Below, in pieces: positions 1 through 8,138 of a stretch of DNA of 64,000 nt. Origin of the DNA: JBMNGH01 sp050949725. GTDB lineage: Bacteria; Bacillota; Thermosediminibacteria; Thermosediminibacterales; Tepidanaerobacteraceae. A model generated the notes under the pieces. That model had not been told where the DNA came from. It searched no databases and saw nothing but the letters and a program-made list of their open reading frames with translations. Location of the stretch: positions 248,001-312,000 of the forward strand of contig JBMNGH010000001.1 of assembly GCA_050949725.1 (NCBI GenBank), written 5' to 3'. The position numbers were made by a program, and so were the translations under genes. Positions within the stretch are counted from its first letter, which is position 1; every line of letters starts with the position of its first letter.

Positions 1-1242
1 AACCTGTTCAGCAGTCAATATAATATTTTTGTTGTTTGGAAGTATTATTGTATGTTTGCTCTCGTGCTCTTTAATAGCTGATAATATGTTTTCTGTGCTT
101 GGATTCATTGTTTGACCGCCTTCTATAACATATGCACCCATACTTCTGAATATTGCATTGAGCCCATCACCTTGAGATACAGCAATAATACTTATATCTT
201 TATGTTGTTGTGTGTTAATGTGTCCTTGTTGTGTGATATTGTGCCCATTGACATCATACTTATCATCTACATTCCGCATGTCTTCTTCACTCGGCTTATC
301 AACTAGTGTTTGATGTTGTAACTTCATATTATCAATTTTAACTTTTGAAAGCTCACCATGCACTATCGCAGTTTCTAACACCTGCCCGGGGTGATTCGTA
401 TGGACATGGATCTTAACTAAATCATCTGTGCCAACTACAACGAGTGAGTCTCCTAGTTCTTGGAGTTTTATCTTAAATCCTTCTATATCGATATTTCTAC
501 CCCTTACAAAAAGTTCGGTACAATAGATCTTGTCAATTTTAGTATCAGTTTCAATAATCGAAGTATTTGACGCTTGTGATGGTTGTTCAATTTCGTAAGT
601 ATCAGAATGCAGCCGTATCTGCGGATCTCTGATAACATCAAGAAAGCCTTTCATTATAAATACCAGGCCTTTGCCTCCTGCATCGACTACCCTGGCTTCT
701 TTTAATACAGGTAACATTTCCGGTGTCTTTTCAAGTACTTTTTCACCGTAATCAACTATTTTCTCGAGCAGAACTGAAATATCTTTAGTATGCTTGGCTT
801 CCGCTAGCATCCTTTCAGATGTTTCTCTGGCAACAGTCAGTATTGTACCTTCTACAGGTCTCATTACAGCACGGTAAGCCGCATCAACACCTGTTTTGTA
901 TGCCATTGCCAAGTCAACCGCTGACAAGCTACGCTTTTTCGAAGAGATTCCCTGTGCAAAACCCCTGAACAATTGAGACAAAATAACCCCTGAATTACCA
1001 CGTGCACCCATCAAAGAACCCCAAGCAGCAGCATCTGCTACTTTTTTCAAATCGTCGGATGATAGTCTTTTGAGCTCTTCAGTAGCTTGATCCATAGTAA
1101 GTGACATATTCGTCCCAGTATCACCATCAGGCACCGGAAACACATTAAGCGAATCCACGAGATTTTTATTGTTTTTTAGTACCACTGCCCCATGAATAAT
1201 GGCATTCTTCAGCAACTTTCCATCCAGTTTTTGAATTACCAA
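1..1242 (-). CDS. DAK2-domain protein, FakA/YloV family (C-terminus cut by window edge)
   Basis: 414 codons are visible and the frame is still open at the window edge. The N-terminus carries the DAK2 (dihydroxyacetone kinase L-domain) signature: NVFPVPDGDTGTNM for Mg-nucleotide binding, followed by GARGNSGVILSQ. The last visible residues (LPNNKNI, then TAEQ) match the C-terminal domain of FakA/YloV proteins. FakA is the kinase subunit that phosphorylates exogenous fatty acids bound to FakB. The start is a TTG at 1242, eight bases after AGGGGG; no in-frame ATG fits. It follows the Asp23 gene by about 20 bp, as yloU-yloV do in Bacillus. The family is secure; the fatty-acid substrate is inferred from the family. 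Confidence 0.9.
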   Translation of the reverse strand, partial: MVIQKLDGKLLKNAIIHGAVVLKNNKNLVDSLNVFPVPDGDTGTNMSLTMDQATEELKRLSSDDLKKVADAAAWGSLMGARGNSGVILSQLFRGFAQGISSKKRSLSAVDLAMAYKTGVDAAYRAVMRPVEGTILTVARETSERMLAEAKHTKDISVLLEKIVDYGEKVLEKTPEMLPVLKEARVVDAGGKGLVFIMKGFLDVIRDPQIRLHSDTYEIEQPSQASNTSIIETDTKIDKIYCTELFVRGRNIDIEGFKIKLQELGDSLVVVGTDDLVKIHVHTNHPGQVLETAIVHGELSKVKIDNMKLQHQTLVDKPSEEDMRNVDDKYDVNGHNITQQGHINTQQHKDISIIAVSQGDGLNAIFRSMGAYVIEGGQTMNPSTENILSAIKEHESKHTIILPNNKNIILTAEQV

Positions 1243-1261
1243 AGTATGAACCCCCTGTATA

Positions 1262-1615
1262 TTACTTTATCCTGACACCATGAACTATTACGTTTACTTT
1301 ATCCGGATTTACTCCCAATAAATTACCTAATGTAAAATAAACCTTTTCAATTATGTTATTTGCGACTTCACTAATCTTAGTCCCATATTGTACTATGATG
1401 TATAAGTCCACAGAAAATGCATCTCCGTCTACGTGAATCTCCACTCCTTTTCCTAGATTATCCTTACCTAAAAGTTCTGTTATACCATCGCTCATCTTGC
1501 GTGAAGCCATTCCCACAAGGCCATAACATTCCATTGCTGCATTACCTGCTATAAGTGCGATAACTTCCTTCGATACTTCAACATCACCGAGATTATTCTT
1601 CAGAATTGTTTTCAA
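1262..1615 (-). CDS. Asp23/Gls24 family envelope protein (YloU-like)
   Basis: 117 residues of Asp23/Gls24 type. It has the typical N-terminal stretch after GDVEVSKEVIALIAG, the ECYGLVGMASR segment, and an end of alternating beta-strands (VNVIVHGVRIK). Members are abundant cytoplasmic proteins, some tethered to the membrane and linked to envelope stress; the biochemical role is not settled. An upstream in-frame TTG at 1633 overlaps the SD (AAAGGAGG), so the TTG at 1615, six to seven bases downstream of it, is the better start. It lies just upstream of the FakA-type gene, probably in one transcript, and is divergent from rpmB. Confidence 0.88.
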   Translation of the reverse strand: MKTILKNNLGDVEVSKEVIALIAGNAAMECYGLVGMASRKMSDGITELLGKDNLGKGVEIHVDGDAFSVDLYIIVQYGTKISEVANNIIEKVYFTLGNLLGVNPDKVNVIVHGVRIK

Positions 1616-1823
1616 GTAATTGCCTCCTTTCAAAACGATATCCTCAATAATCTATAAGCCAGCGTGCAACTTTATATTATGTAAATACTTTATCAGCTCA
1701 TATACAATTATATTATATTTTTAAAGTTTTTTTAACACCTGTAATTTTTTAAAGCATTTTTCAGGTTTTTTAAGTCAGGTAAATTTTTGCTCAATAATAT
1801 TTTACACCATCATTTCTATTTTA

Positions 1824-1852
1824 TTGCAGGTAAATAATTTATGTGATAAAAT
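1824..1852 (+). promoter_or_regulatory. Probable sigma-A promoter of rpmB
   Basis: TTGCAG (1824-1829) and TAAAAT (1847-1852) are separated by exactly 17 bp. The expected start site is about 15 bp upstream of the rpmB SD. Consensus match only. Confidence 0.55.
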
Positions 1853-1877
1853 ATCGTTGTGCTAAGGAGGTGTGACA

Positions 1878-2066
1878 GTGGCTAAGTGTGAAATTTGTGG
1901 CAAACTCCCCAGAAAGGGCATACAGTTGAGCCATTCCCATATAAAATCAAAACGAGTATGGGCTCCGAATATCCGCCGGGTAAAGGTTAATTTAGACGGT
2001 CATGTAAAAAGGATAAACGTATGTACCAGGTGCCTGCGTTCCGGAAAAGTCAGTAGGACAGATTAA
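1878..2066 (+). CDS. rpmB: Ribosomal protein bL28
   Basis: 62 residues; the 50S subunit protein bL28. This is the zinc-binding (C+) form: CEIC at residues 4-7 and CTRC near residue 52 supply the four cysteines. The central WAPNIRRVKVN block is characteristic. An in-frame GTG at 1872 lies almost inside the SD (AAGGAGG, 1864-1870); the GTG at 1878, seven bases downstream of it, gives the usual MAKCEICGK start. It is a monocistronic plus-strand gene with its own promoter and terminator, convergent with spoVM, matching the spoVM-rpmB-yloU arrangement of Bacillus. Confidence 0.97.
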   Translation: MAKCEICGKLPRKGIQLSHSHIKSKRVWAPNIRRVKVNLDGHVKRINVCTRCLRSGKVSRTD

Positions 2067-2089
2067 AAAGCGTGCAAAGCACGCTTTTT
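2065..2089. terminator. Bidirectional Rho-independent terminator between rpmB and spoVM
   Basis: Perfect 11-bp inverted repeat (AAAAAGCGTGC, three-base loop, GCACGCTTTTT) starting inside the rpmB stop codon. It has a T-run in both orientations, so it can serve rpmB from the left and spoVM from the right. Confidence 0.85.
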
Positions 2090-2101
2090 ACATCATTGTT
2101 T

Positions 2102-2188
2102 TTATTGTTGATCATGATGAAAAAGACCGAGGATTTTTTTTACTATGTTGCTTAAACCTTTTGGAAGTTTTAACACATAAATTCTCAT
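2102..2188 (-). CDS. spoVM: Stage V sporulation protein M (28-residue amphipathic peptide)
   Basis: Only 28 residues. MRIYVLKLPKGLSNIVKKIL closely matches Bacillus SpoVM (MKFYTIKLPKFLGGIVRAML), sharing Met-1, Tyr-4, the KLPK block with the helix-breaking proline, and IV..LG.F. SpoVM recognises the convex forespore membrane, recruits SpoIVA and starts coat assembly; spoIVA is also in this window. The SD (AAGGAGG) sits eight bases before the ATG and overlaps the stop codon of the upstream 52-residue gene. Its place next to rpmB and the Asp23 gene is also conserved in Bacillus. No other reading of this stretch explains the match. Confidence 0.93.
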   Translation of the reverse strand: MRIYVLKLPKGLSNIVKKILGLFHHDQQ

Positions 2189-2201
2189 TTCACTTTCCTC
2201 C

Positions 2202-2360
2202 TTATGGGTGAGTTGAAAACAATGTAACCCCAAACCATACTAAAAACCCGCCAATAGCAAACATCCATATCCAGTTGGGAATATTGATAATTATAATAGC
2301 CCCACCTGTAATGATTGCCGTAGCGCCGAGTATGTTCTTAATATTCAGACGATTCCACAC
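2202..2360 (-). CDS. Small membrane protein of unknown function upstream of spoVM
   Basis: 52 residues from a GTG at 2360, seven bases after AGGGGG; a longer frame from an ATG at 2393 would include the SD and is less likely. Two hydrophobic segments follow a short basic N-terminus (about residues 10-27 and 29-46), separated by NIPNW, which suggests a helical hairpin in the membrane. I do not recognise the family. Its stop codon lies within the SD of spoVM (TAAGGAGG), so the two are probably co-translated, making a sporulation role possible but unproven. Bacillus has thiN in this position. Confidence 0.6.
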   Translation of the reverse strand: MWNRLNIKNILGATAIITGGAIIIINIPNWIWMFAIGGFLVWFGVTLFSTHP

Positions 2361-2428
2361 CAAACCACCCCCTGAGCGGCAAAATTCCCTCATAAAACAT
2401 TATATTCACTAAAATGGTTTTGTGATAC

Positions 2429-2451
2429 AAAAAAACCCCATTCGGGGTTTT
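2429..2451 (-). terminator. Rho-independent terminator after rpe
   Basis: On the minus strand AAAACCCC, a four-base loop, then GGGGTTTTTTTG, directly after the rpe stop codon. It separates the housekeeping operon from the spoVM unit. Confidence 0.85.
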
Positions 2452-3111
2452 CTATTCATTGACAGATTTCATTTTCTGTATAACTTCTGCTGGGCAATTG
2501 GAATTGTAAATGGCAGAACCGGCAACTAATATTTCTGCTCCAGCGCTTATTATTTCATATGCATTACGTTCGTTGACCCCACCGTCAACTTCAATCGAAA
2601 CATTACACCCTCTTTCATCAATCATCTTTCTCAGAGCTCTTATCTTTTCCGTGATTTGCGGGATATACTTCTGCCCCCCAAACCCTGGGTTAACACTCAT
2701 CAAAAGCACCACCCCTGCATCTTCCAGTATATATTCAAGACTGCTTAAAGGGGTAGACGGATTTAAGGCAATCCCGGGTACAACATTGAGTGATTTGATC
2801 ATTTGCAGTACACTGTGAATGTGTACTGCCGCCTCTACATGAACAGTAAGTATACTAGCACCGGCTTTTGCAAAAGATTTTACAAATCTTTCCGGATTCT
2901 CAACCATTAAATGTACGTCTAACGGCAGATGTGTCCTGCCCTTTAAACAAGATACTACAGGATAACCTATCGTAATATTCGGCACGTAATGCCCGTCCAT
3001 CACATCGATGTGCAGATAGTCTGCTCCGGCTGATTCAACTTTTTTTATTTCTTCCAGCAGAACTGTAAAGTCAGCTGATAAAATAGATGGCGCCACTTTA
3101 ACCAAAATCAT
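2452..3111 (-). CDS. rpe: Ribulose-phosphate 3-epimerase
   Basis: 219 residues; interconverts ribulose 5-phosphate and xylulose 5-phosphate in the pentose phosphate pathway. The TIM-barrel signatures are complete: APSILSADF near the N-terminus, HIDVMDGHYVPN (metal ligands His-34 and Asp-36), DVHLMV near 65-70, MSVNPGFGGQ, and the second metal-binding aspartate in EVDGGV. The ATG at 3111 sits five bases after AAGGAG; a GTG one codon earlier is too close. It follows prkC by about 25 bp. The rsgA gene usually found between prkC and rpe is absent here. Confidence 0.96.
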   Translation of the reverse strand: MILVKVAPSILSADFTVLLEEIKKVESAGADYLHIDVMDGHYVPNITIGYPVVSCLKGRTHLPLDVHLMVENPERFVKSFAKAGASILTVHVEAAVHIHSVLQMIKSLNVVPGIALNPSTPLSSLEYILEDAGVVLLMSVNPGFGGQKYIPQITEKIRALRKMIDERGCNVSIEVDGGVNERNAYEIISAGAEILVAGSAIYNSNCPAEVIQKMKSVNE

Positions 3112-3135
3112 CACTTCTCCTTAAAAACATATCTA

Positions 3136-4992
3136 TCAATAATCCCTTTTGTGTAGGAGTGTATCATCACACCACACCTCAACATTCATCGTCCCAGCAC
3201 CCTCAATTTTTACCTTCAAGGGGCTGTCCTCGGGTTCATGTGTTTCTGAATAAACTTCCCTGGAGCCAAGTTCATCTGTGACAACAATCCTGATCAAGAA
3301 ACTATCCGGACTAGTTGGTAACGGAATATCAAGCTTGATTGTTTGCATTTGTATCGGCCCGCTGCTTATAACCAGATGAACAGCATCTTCCTTAGAAAGG
3401 CTTTCACCCGGTTTAGGATCCTGTTCTATTACAACATTTTCCGGGGCCTCACTCGGCTTTTTTGATATTTCTCCTATAGGTATTTTTTGTTCCTCCAAAA
3501 TAGCCTTTGCTTCGTCTAATGTTTTGCCGATTAAAATTGGTACGTTATCCTGTTTATGTTCCGGCCCCATACTGACGGTAATATCGATAACATTACCTTC
3601 ATCAATTTGAATACCTTCTCGAGGGTTTTGATGAATAACTACACCCTCGGGTACATCATCGGAGTATTCCCTCAATATATTAGCCGTAAAACCTTCATTT
3701 CTTATCATAGAAACTGCATCTTGTTCGGTAAACCCTATAACTCCAGGGACTAAGCTTCTCTTAGGGCCTCTGCTCACAACTAAACTGATACCCGGGTGAT
3801 TAACTTTTACTATATCTCCACCCTTTGGATCCTGATCAATTACTTCACCCAAAGGTGTGGAATCATATATTCTATCTACTACTTCAAATTTCAGACCTTT
3901 TTCAGCCAGTTTTTTAGCAGCTTCTTCTTCGGAAAGCCCTATTACATTCGGGACAGACACTTCCGGAACTTCGAAATATCTTCTTGCCACTGCTGCCCCA
4001 AGATAAGAAAAAACGGCAAAAAGTAAAACTGCAAGTGCAACAATCCCTACAATCCGCATGGTATTTTTTTTTGGTTTGTTATTTTTTTGCAGGTTTGACC
4101 GCAATTGTTGATTAGATATGTCATCAAGCACGAGAGTTTCTGCCATATCTGCCTGGTTATAATTCAATACTATGGGATCAATTGATGTTTTTTCAAGCTC
4201 TTTTCGCAGCTCAGTTGAGCTCTGGTATCTTTCTTCAGGGGATTTTGCCATACACTTTCTTACAATTAAATCAAGCGCTCGGGGGAACCTAGGGACAATG
4301 TCCGAAATAGGGCTGGGCTGTTGTTGAATTTGTTTAAGAGCTACTGCGACGGGAGTCTGCCCTTCAAACGGAAGTCTTCCGCAGAAAGCCTCATATAGTA
4401 CTACGCCAACTGAGTATATATCTGAGCGTTCATCTGCTTCATCTCCACTAGCCTGTTCCGGAGAAAAATAGTGGACAGACCCAAAAATGTTACCAGTGTT
4501 GGTAATCGTTGAACTTGTAGCAGCCCGTGCAATACCAAAATCGGTAACTTTAACCCTTCCATCTGACGTAATCATTATGTTTTGAGATTTTATATCTCTA
4601 TGGATTATTCTGTTTTTATGAGCACACTCCAGCGCCTCACATATTTGTATGCCATAATCTAGTACTTGTAAGGGCTGTAATTTCATGTTTTCTTTAATCA
4701 ATTCCTTTAATGTCTTGCCTTCAACGTATTCCATAACTATATAATACAGCCCATCTTCTTCTCCCACGTCGTAGATACCTACAATATTTGGATGTGACAG
4801 GCTTGCAGCCGCCTGTGCCTCTCTCTTGAATCTCCTTACAAAATCATCATCTTCGGAAAACTCCGGTTTTAAAATTTTAACAGCCACTATTCTGTTCAAA
4901 AGCGTACATTTGGCTTTGTAAACAAAAGCCATGCCGCCACCGTTTATTTCCTCCAAAATAGTATACCTGTTACCTAAGTTCTTACCAATCAT
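3136..4992 (-). CDS. prkC: PASTA-domain serine/threonine kinase PrkC
   Basis: 618 residues. The kinase domain spans about 10-270 with glycine loop INGGGMAFVYKA, Lys-39, catalytic HRDIKSQN (Asp-133) and DFG at 151-153. One membrane helix follows at about 313-335. Three PASTA repeats (about 344-410, 412-477, 481-546) and a further beta-rich C-terminal domain lie outside the cell. PrkC/Stk1 kinases sense muropeptides or lipid II and control wall metabolism, growth and spore germination. It lies 18 bp after its phosphatase partner prpC, SD AGGGGG. The non-PASTA tail after about 550 is also seen in other Firmicutes homologues. Confidence 0.96.
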   Translation of the reverse strand: MIGKNLGNRYTILEEINGGGMAFVYKAKCTLLNRIVAVKILKPEFSEDDDFVRRFKREAQAAASLSHPNIVGIYDVGEEDGLYYIVMEYVEGKTLKELIKENMKLQPLQVLDYGIQICEALECAHKNRIIHRDIKSQNIMITSDGRVKVTDFGIARAATSSTITNTGNIFGSVHYFSPEQASGDEADERSDIYSVGVVLYEAFCGRLPFEGQTPVAVALKQIQQQPSPISDIVPRFPRALDLIVRKCMAKSPEERYQSSTELRKELEKTSIDPIVLNYNQADMAETLVLDDISNQQLRSNLQKNNKPKKNTMRIVGIVALAVLLFAVFSYLGAAVARRYFEVPEVSVPNVIGLSEEEAAKKLAEKGLKFEVVDRIYDSTPLGEVIDQDPKGGDIVKVNHPGISLVVSRGPKRSLVPGVIGFTEQDAVSMIRNEGFTANILREYSDDVPEGVVIHQNPREGIQIDEGNVIDITVSMGPEHKQDNVPILIGKTLDEAKAILEEQKIPIGEISKKPSEAPENVVIEQDPKPGESLSKEDAVHLVISSGPIQMQTIKLDIPLPTSPDSFLIRIVVTDELGSREVYSETHEPEDSPLKVKIEGAGTMNVEVWCDDTLLHKRDY

Positions 4993-5010
4993 TATTTCAA
5001 ACCCCCTGCA

Positions 5011-5745
5011 CTAATCTGTTTTGATTATACCTACAGTAATGTTGTCTAAACCACCATTCGAATTTGCTTCTCTTATCAACCTTTCTACCGCTTCTTCGGG
5101 GCTTGCTTTACTTGCTATCTGCCTTATGAAATCATCATCTATCATATTTGTCAGCCCATCACTACACAAGATGATTGTGTCACCATTTTTTAAATCAAAC
5201 TCGTGTATATCAGGCTCAGGCTCTTCACTTGTACCCAGGACTTTCGTAATTACATTTTTCATGGGATGATTAGACGCCTCTTCCCATGTAATTCTTCCTT
5301 GTTCCATTAATTCCCAAACTAATGAATGGTCTTTTGTTAATTGCTCGATCTTTTCACCTCTTATTCTGTAAGCTCTGCTATCTCCTATGTGGGCAATGAA
5401 TAATCTGTGATTATGTACCAACACAACGGTAGCAGTTGTACCCATGCCTTTAAGATGCCCGCTCTTTGAAATTTGATCCAGGATGGCCGAGTTGGCTTTT
5501 ATAAAAGAATCTTTTAAAATCTGTTTGATACGCTTACTATTAGATGGTTTCTCCATGCATGAGTTAACATAGCTTGATATTTCTTTAACGGCAATATTGC
5601 TTGCCACTTCGCCGCCTACATGTCCTCCCATCCCATCGGCCACTATAAAGAGAGCAGGCAACTTACTCTCCTTTGAAGGAAAATAAAATGCATCCTCGTT
5701 GTTGAACCTTACTCTTCCAACATCGGTTTTTACACAGCTTATCAT
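5011..5745 (-). CDS. prpC: PP2C-type protein phosphatase PrpC/Stp1
   Basis: 244 residues; Mg/Mn-dependent phosphatase that reverses PrkC phosphorylation. All PPM motifs are present: NNEDAFY, VADGMGGHVGG (metal-binding Asp-37/Gly-38), GTTATV, HIGDSRAYRI, LTKDHSLV, CSDGLTN and the terminal GGLDNIT. The ATG follows GAGGTG by five bases, and this SD overlaps the stop codon of rlmN. It sits between rlmN and prkC, the classic order. Confidence 0.96.
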   Translation of the reverse strand: MISCVKTDVGRVRFNNEDAFYFPSKESKLPALFIVADGMGGHVGGEVASNIAVKEISSYVNSCMEKPSNSKRIKQILKDSFIKANSAILDQISKSGHLKGMGTTATVVLVHNHRLFIAHIGDSRAYRIRGEKIEQLTKDHSLVWELMEQGRITWEEASNHPMKNVITKVLGTSEEPEPDIHEFDLKNGDTIILCSDGLTNMIDDDFIRQIASKASPEEAVERLIREANSNGGLDNITVGIIKTD

Positions 5746-5749
5746 TACT

Positions 5750-6781
5750 TCACCTCATCAAAAGACTTCTGCGCAACTGGCCACATGCACCTTCAATATC
5801 TGCTCCCAATTCCCGCCTGATTGTAACGCTTATTCCCGCCTTTTCAAGGACTTTCTGGAACGCCTTGACTTTTTCAGGATTGCTTTTGGCATAATCAAAT
5901 CCTTTAACTGGATTCAGGGGAATAAGGTTGACATGACATAAAAGGTCTTTTAGAAGCCCTGCAAGTTTAAAGGAACATTCAGGCGAATCATTTATACCGT
6001 CAATAAGCACATATTCAAATGTCACACGCCTTTTTGTCTTAATTATATAATATTTACATGCATCTAACAATTGTAAAATTGAGTAGCGTTTATTTATTGG
6101 CATAAGCTTATTCCTTATAGAGTCATCAGGAGCATGAAGGGATACTGCCAAAGTGATCGGCAGATTCTCATTGGCAAGCCTTTTTATCTCAGGCACTATT
6201 CCACAGGTTGATACGGTAATTTTTCTGTAACTAATATTAAATGCCATGTCAGAGTTCAATATCCTGAGTAAACTAATGAGTTCATCATAATTCAATAAAG
6301 GCTCCCCGCTACCCATAACTACAACCCGGCTCACTTTCTCCCCGCTGTCTTGTTGAATCATTATTATTTGGTCTACCATCTCGCCACATCTCAGGTTACG
6401 GACATAACCTCCAACTGTAGATGCACAAAAAGAACAACCCATACCGCATCCAACCTGACTTGAGATACATGCAGTTATACCGAAAGAATACTTCATCTTT
6501 ACGCCTTCAATTAGATTACCGTCTTCCAACAGAAAAACATATTTTACCGTATCATCGATAAAAGACGGGTATTTTTTATTTATTTTAATAGTTCCTATTG
6601 TGGCACTCTGTTTTAATTTTACAATTAGCTCACCAGGGAGATCCGTCATTTCGTCAAATTGTGTCTTTCCTTTGTTGTAAATCCAACGAAATATCTGTTT
6701 CGCCCTGTAGGCGGGCTCATTCATCTCAGTTGTAAATTTTTCCAGTTGATCGATTGACATCCCTTTGAGATTTATTTTCAT
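5750..6781 (-). CDS. rlmN: 23S rRNA/tRNA adenine-C2 methyltransferase RlmN
   Basis: 343 residues; radical SAM enzyme that makes m2A2503 in 23S rRNA and m2A37 in some tRNAs. The 4Fe-4S motif CGMGCSFC is at Cys-112, Cys-116 and Cys-119. The two mechanistic cysteines correspond to Cys-105 (seven residues before the cluster) and Cys-333 in GACGQL. The SAM-binding strand reads MGSGEPLLNY, a one-residue variant of the usual GMGEPL. Lies 13 bp after rsmB. Confidence 0.96.
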   Translation of the reverse strand: MKINLKGMSIDQLEKFTTEMNEPAYRAKQIFRWIYNKGKTQFDEMTDLPGELIVKLKQSATIGTIKINKKYPSFIDDTVKYVFLLEDGNLIEGVKMKYSFGITACISSQVGCGMGCSFCASTVGGYVRNLRCGEMVDQIIMIQQDSGEKVSRVVVMGSGEPLLNYDELISLLRILNSDMAFNISYRKITVSTCGIVPEIKRLANENLPITLAVSLHAPDDSIRNKLMPINKRYSILQLLDACKYYIIKTKRRVTFEYVLIDGINDSPECSFKLAGLLKDLLCHVNLIPLNPVKGFDYAKSNPEKVKAFQKVLEKAGISVTIRRELGADIEGACGQLRRSLLMR

Positions 6782-6794
6782 GCTTCTTCCCTAC

Positions 6795-8138
6795 TCAATA
6801 AATTCTTTTCAGCCTTGTAATAAAAAATCCGTCTATTTTGTGTACATTGGGATAAAAATGGATATATCCTGTTGGCTTCTTTACCTCTGACCTCAATTTT
6901 TTCGGCAAATGAGGTGTAATATCATCAAATGAAAAGTTTTTGTGTTCATCCAAAAACTTTAATGCTACTCTTTCGTTTTCTTCTGGATCCACACTGCACG
7001 TGCTGTAAACGAGTATGCCGTTTGGTTTAACATACCGTGAGCATGTGCTTAACAACTCATATTGTTTTTTATTCAATGTATGCAAATCGGCCTCGGATTT
7101 CGACCATTTTATGTCAGGCTTTCTCCTTATCACTCCTAAACCAGAACACGGAGCATCAATTAAGACCCTGTCAAACTTATCATAATACATATCATCGAGG
7201 ATAGAAATGTCTTTCACATAGGCTTTTGCTATTGTCACACCGAGACGCCTGCACGTTTCCTGAATTAGTTTGACCCTATGGGGATGAATGTCCCATGATA
7301 CAATTGAGCCAGCGTTTTCCATGATTTGTGCCATATGTGTTGTTTTACCGCCAGGTGCAGCGGCTGCATCCAACACTATCTCATTCGGCTTTACGCCAAG
7401 CGCTATTGCGGCCAGCATGGAACTTTCATCTTGTGGCTGTATTAATCCGCTCTTAAAACTTTCTAGGCCGGTAACAGGTAATCCACTTTCTAAATATATT
7501 GCCTCATCGAGGTAAAATCCATCTCTAAATTTTACATTTTCTGCAATCAGCCGTGACTTTAGTTGTTCACAACTTCCCTTAAGTGTATTGAGTCTGACAC
7601 AAAATTTGGGCCTTTCATTTAGTGATTTCAATAGTTGTTCGGCAAAAGACGCCCCAAAAATGTCTACCCAACGCTTAACCAGCCACAACGGAAAAGAGTA
7701 AGTTACGGAAAGATACCTAAACAGATCAGTTTGTCTTTCAGGATAGTCAAGTTTATCCACTTTTCTAGAAACGTTGCGCAAGACGGCATTTACATAGTTA
7801 GCTGAACCTCTGTTATCAAATTTCCTTGCCAGATTAACCGATTCGTTGACAGCCGCAAAATCTGGTATTTTGTCTAAAAAGACGAGCTGATAGATCCCCA
7901 ATCTCAATATGTTGATAACTGACGGGGACAAGGTTTCTATCTTTAATTTGGAAAAATGTGAAATTATATAGTCCAACTTGAGCTTGTTTTGGATCACGCC
8001 ATAAGTCAACTCAGTTGCCAAAGCCCTATCTTTTGAGGATACAGCATTTGTCAGGTGTTTGTTGAGGCTTATGTTGCTGTAAAAACCTTTTTGCCACTCA
8101 AGTAGTACCTTAAGCGCCAGTTCTCGAGGGCTTACCAA
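6795..8138 (-). CDS. rsmB: 16S rRNA m5C967 methyltransferase RsmB
   Basis: 447 residues. A NusB-like RNA-binding domain (about 1-130) precedes a Rossmann methyltransferase domain with AAPGGKTTHMA for SAM, DAPCSGLGVIRRKPD and YSTCSVDPEENE, the latter two carrying the catalytic cysteines. Starts with TTG (MVSPREL) behind AAGGAG at a rather long 11-base spacing, and overlaps the end of the DUF116 gene by 29 bp, pointing to translational coupling. Confidence 0.95.
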   Translation of the reverse strand: MVSPRELALKVLLEWQKGFYSNISLNKHLTNAVSSKDRALATELTYGVIQNKLKLDYIISHFSKLKIETLSPSVINILRLGIYQLVFLDKIPDFAAVNESVNLARKFDNRGSANYVNAVLRNVSRKVDKLDYPERQTDLFRYLSVTYSFPLWLVKRWVDIFGASFAEQLLKSLNERPKFCVRLNTLKGSCEQLKSRLIAENVKFRDGFYLDEAIYLESGLPVTGLESFKSGLIQPQDESSMLAAIALGVKPNEIVLDAAAAPGGKTTHMAQIMENAGSIVSWDIHPHRVKLIQETCRRLGVTIAKAYVKDISILDDMYYDKFDRVLIDAPCSGLGVIRRKPDIKWSKSEADLHTLNKKQYELLSTCSRYVKPNGILVYSTCSVDPEENERVALKFLDEHKNFSFDDITPHLPKKLRSEVKKPTGYIHFYPNVHKIDGFFITRLKRIY

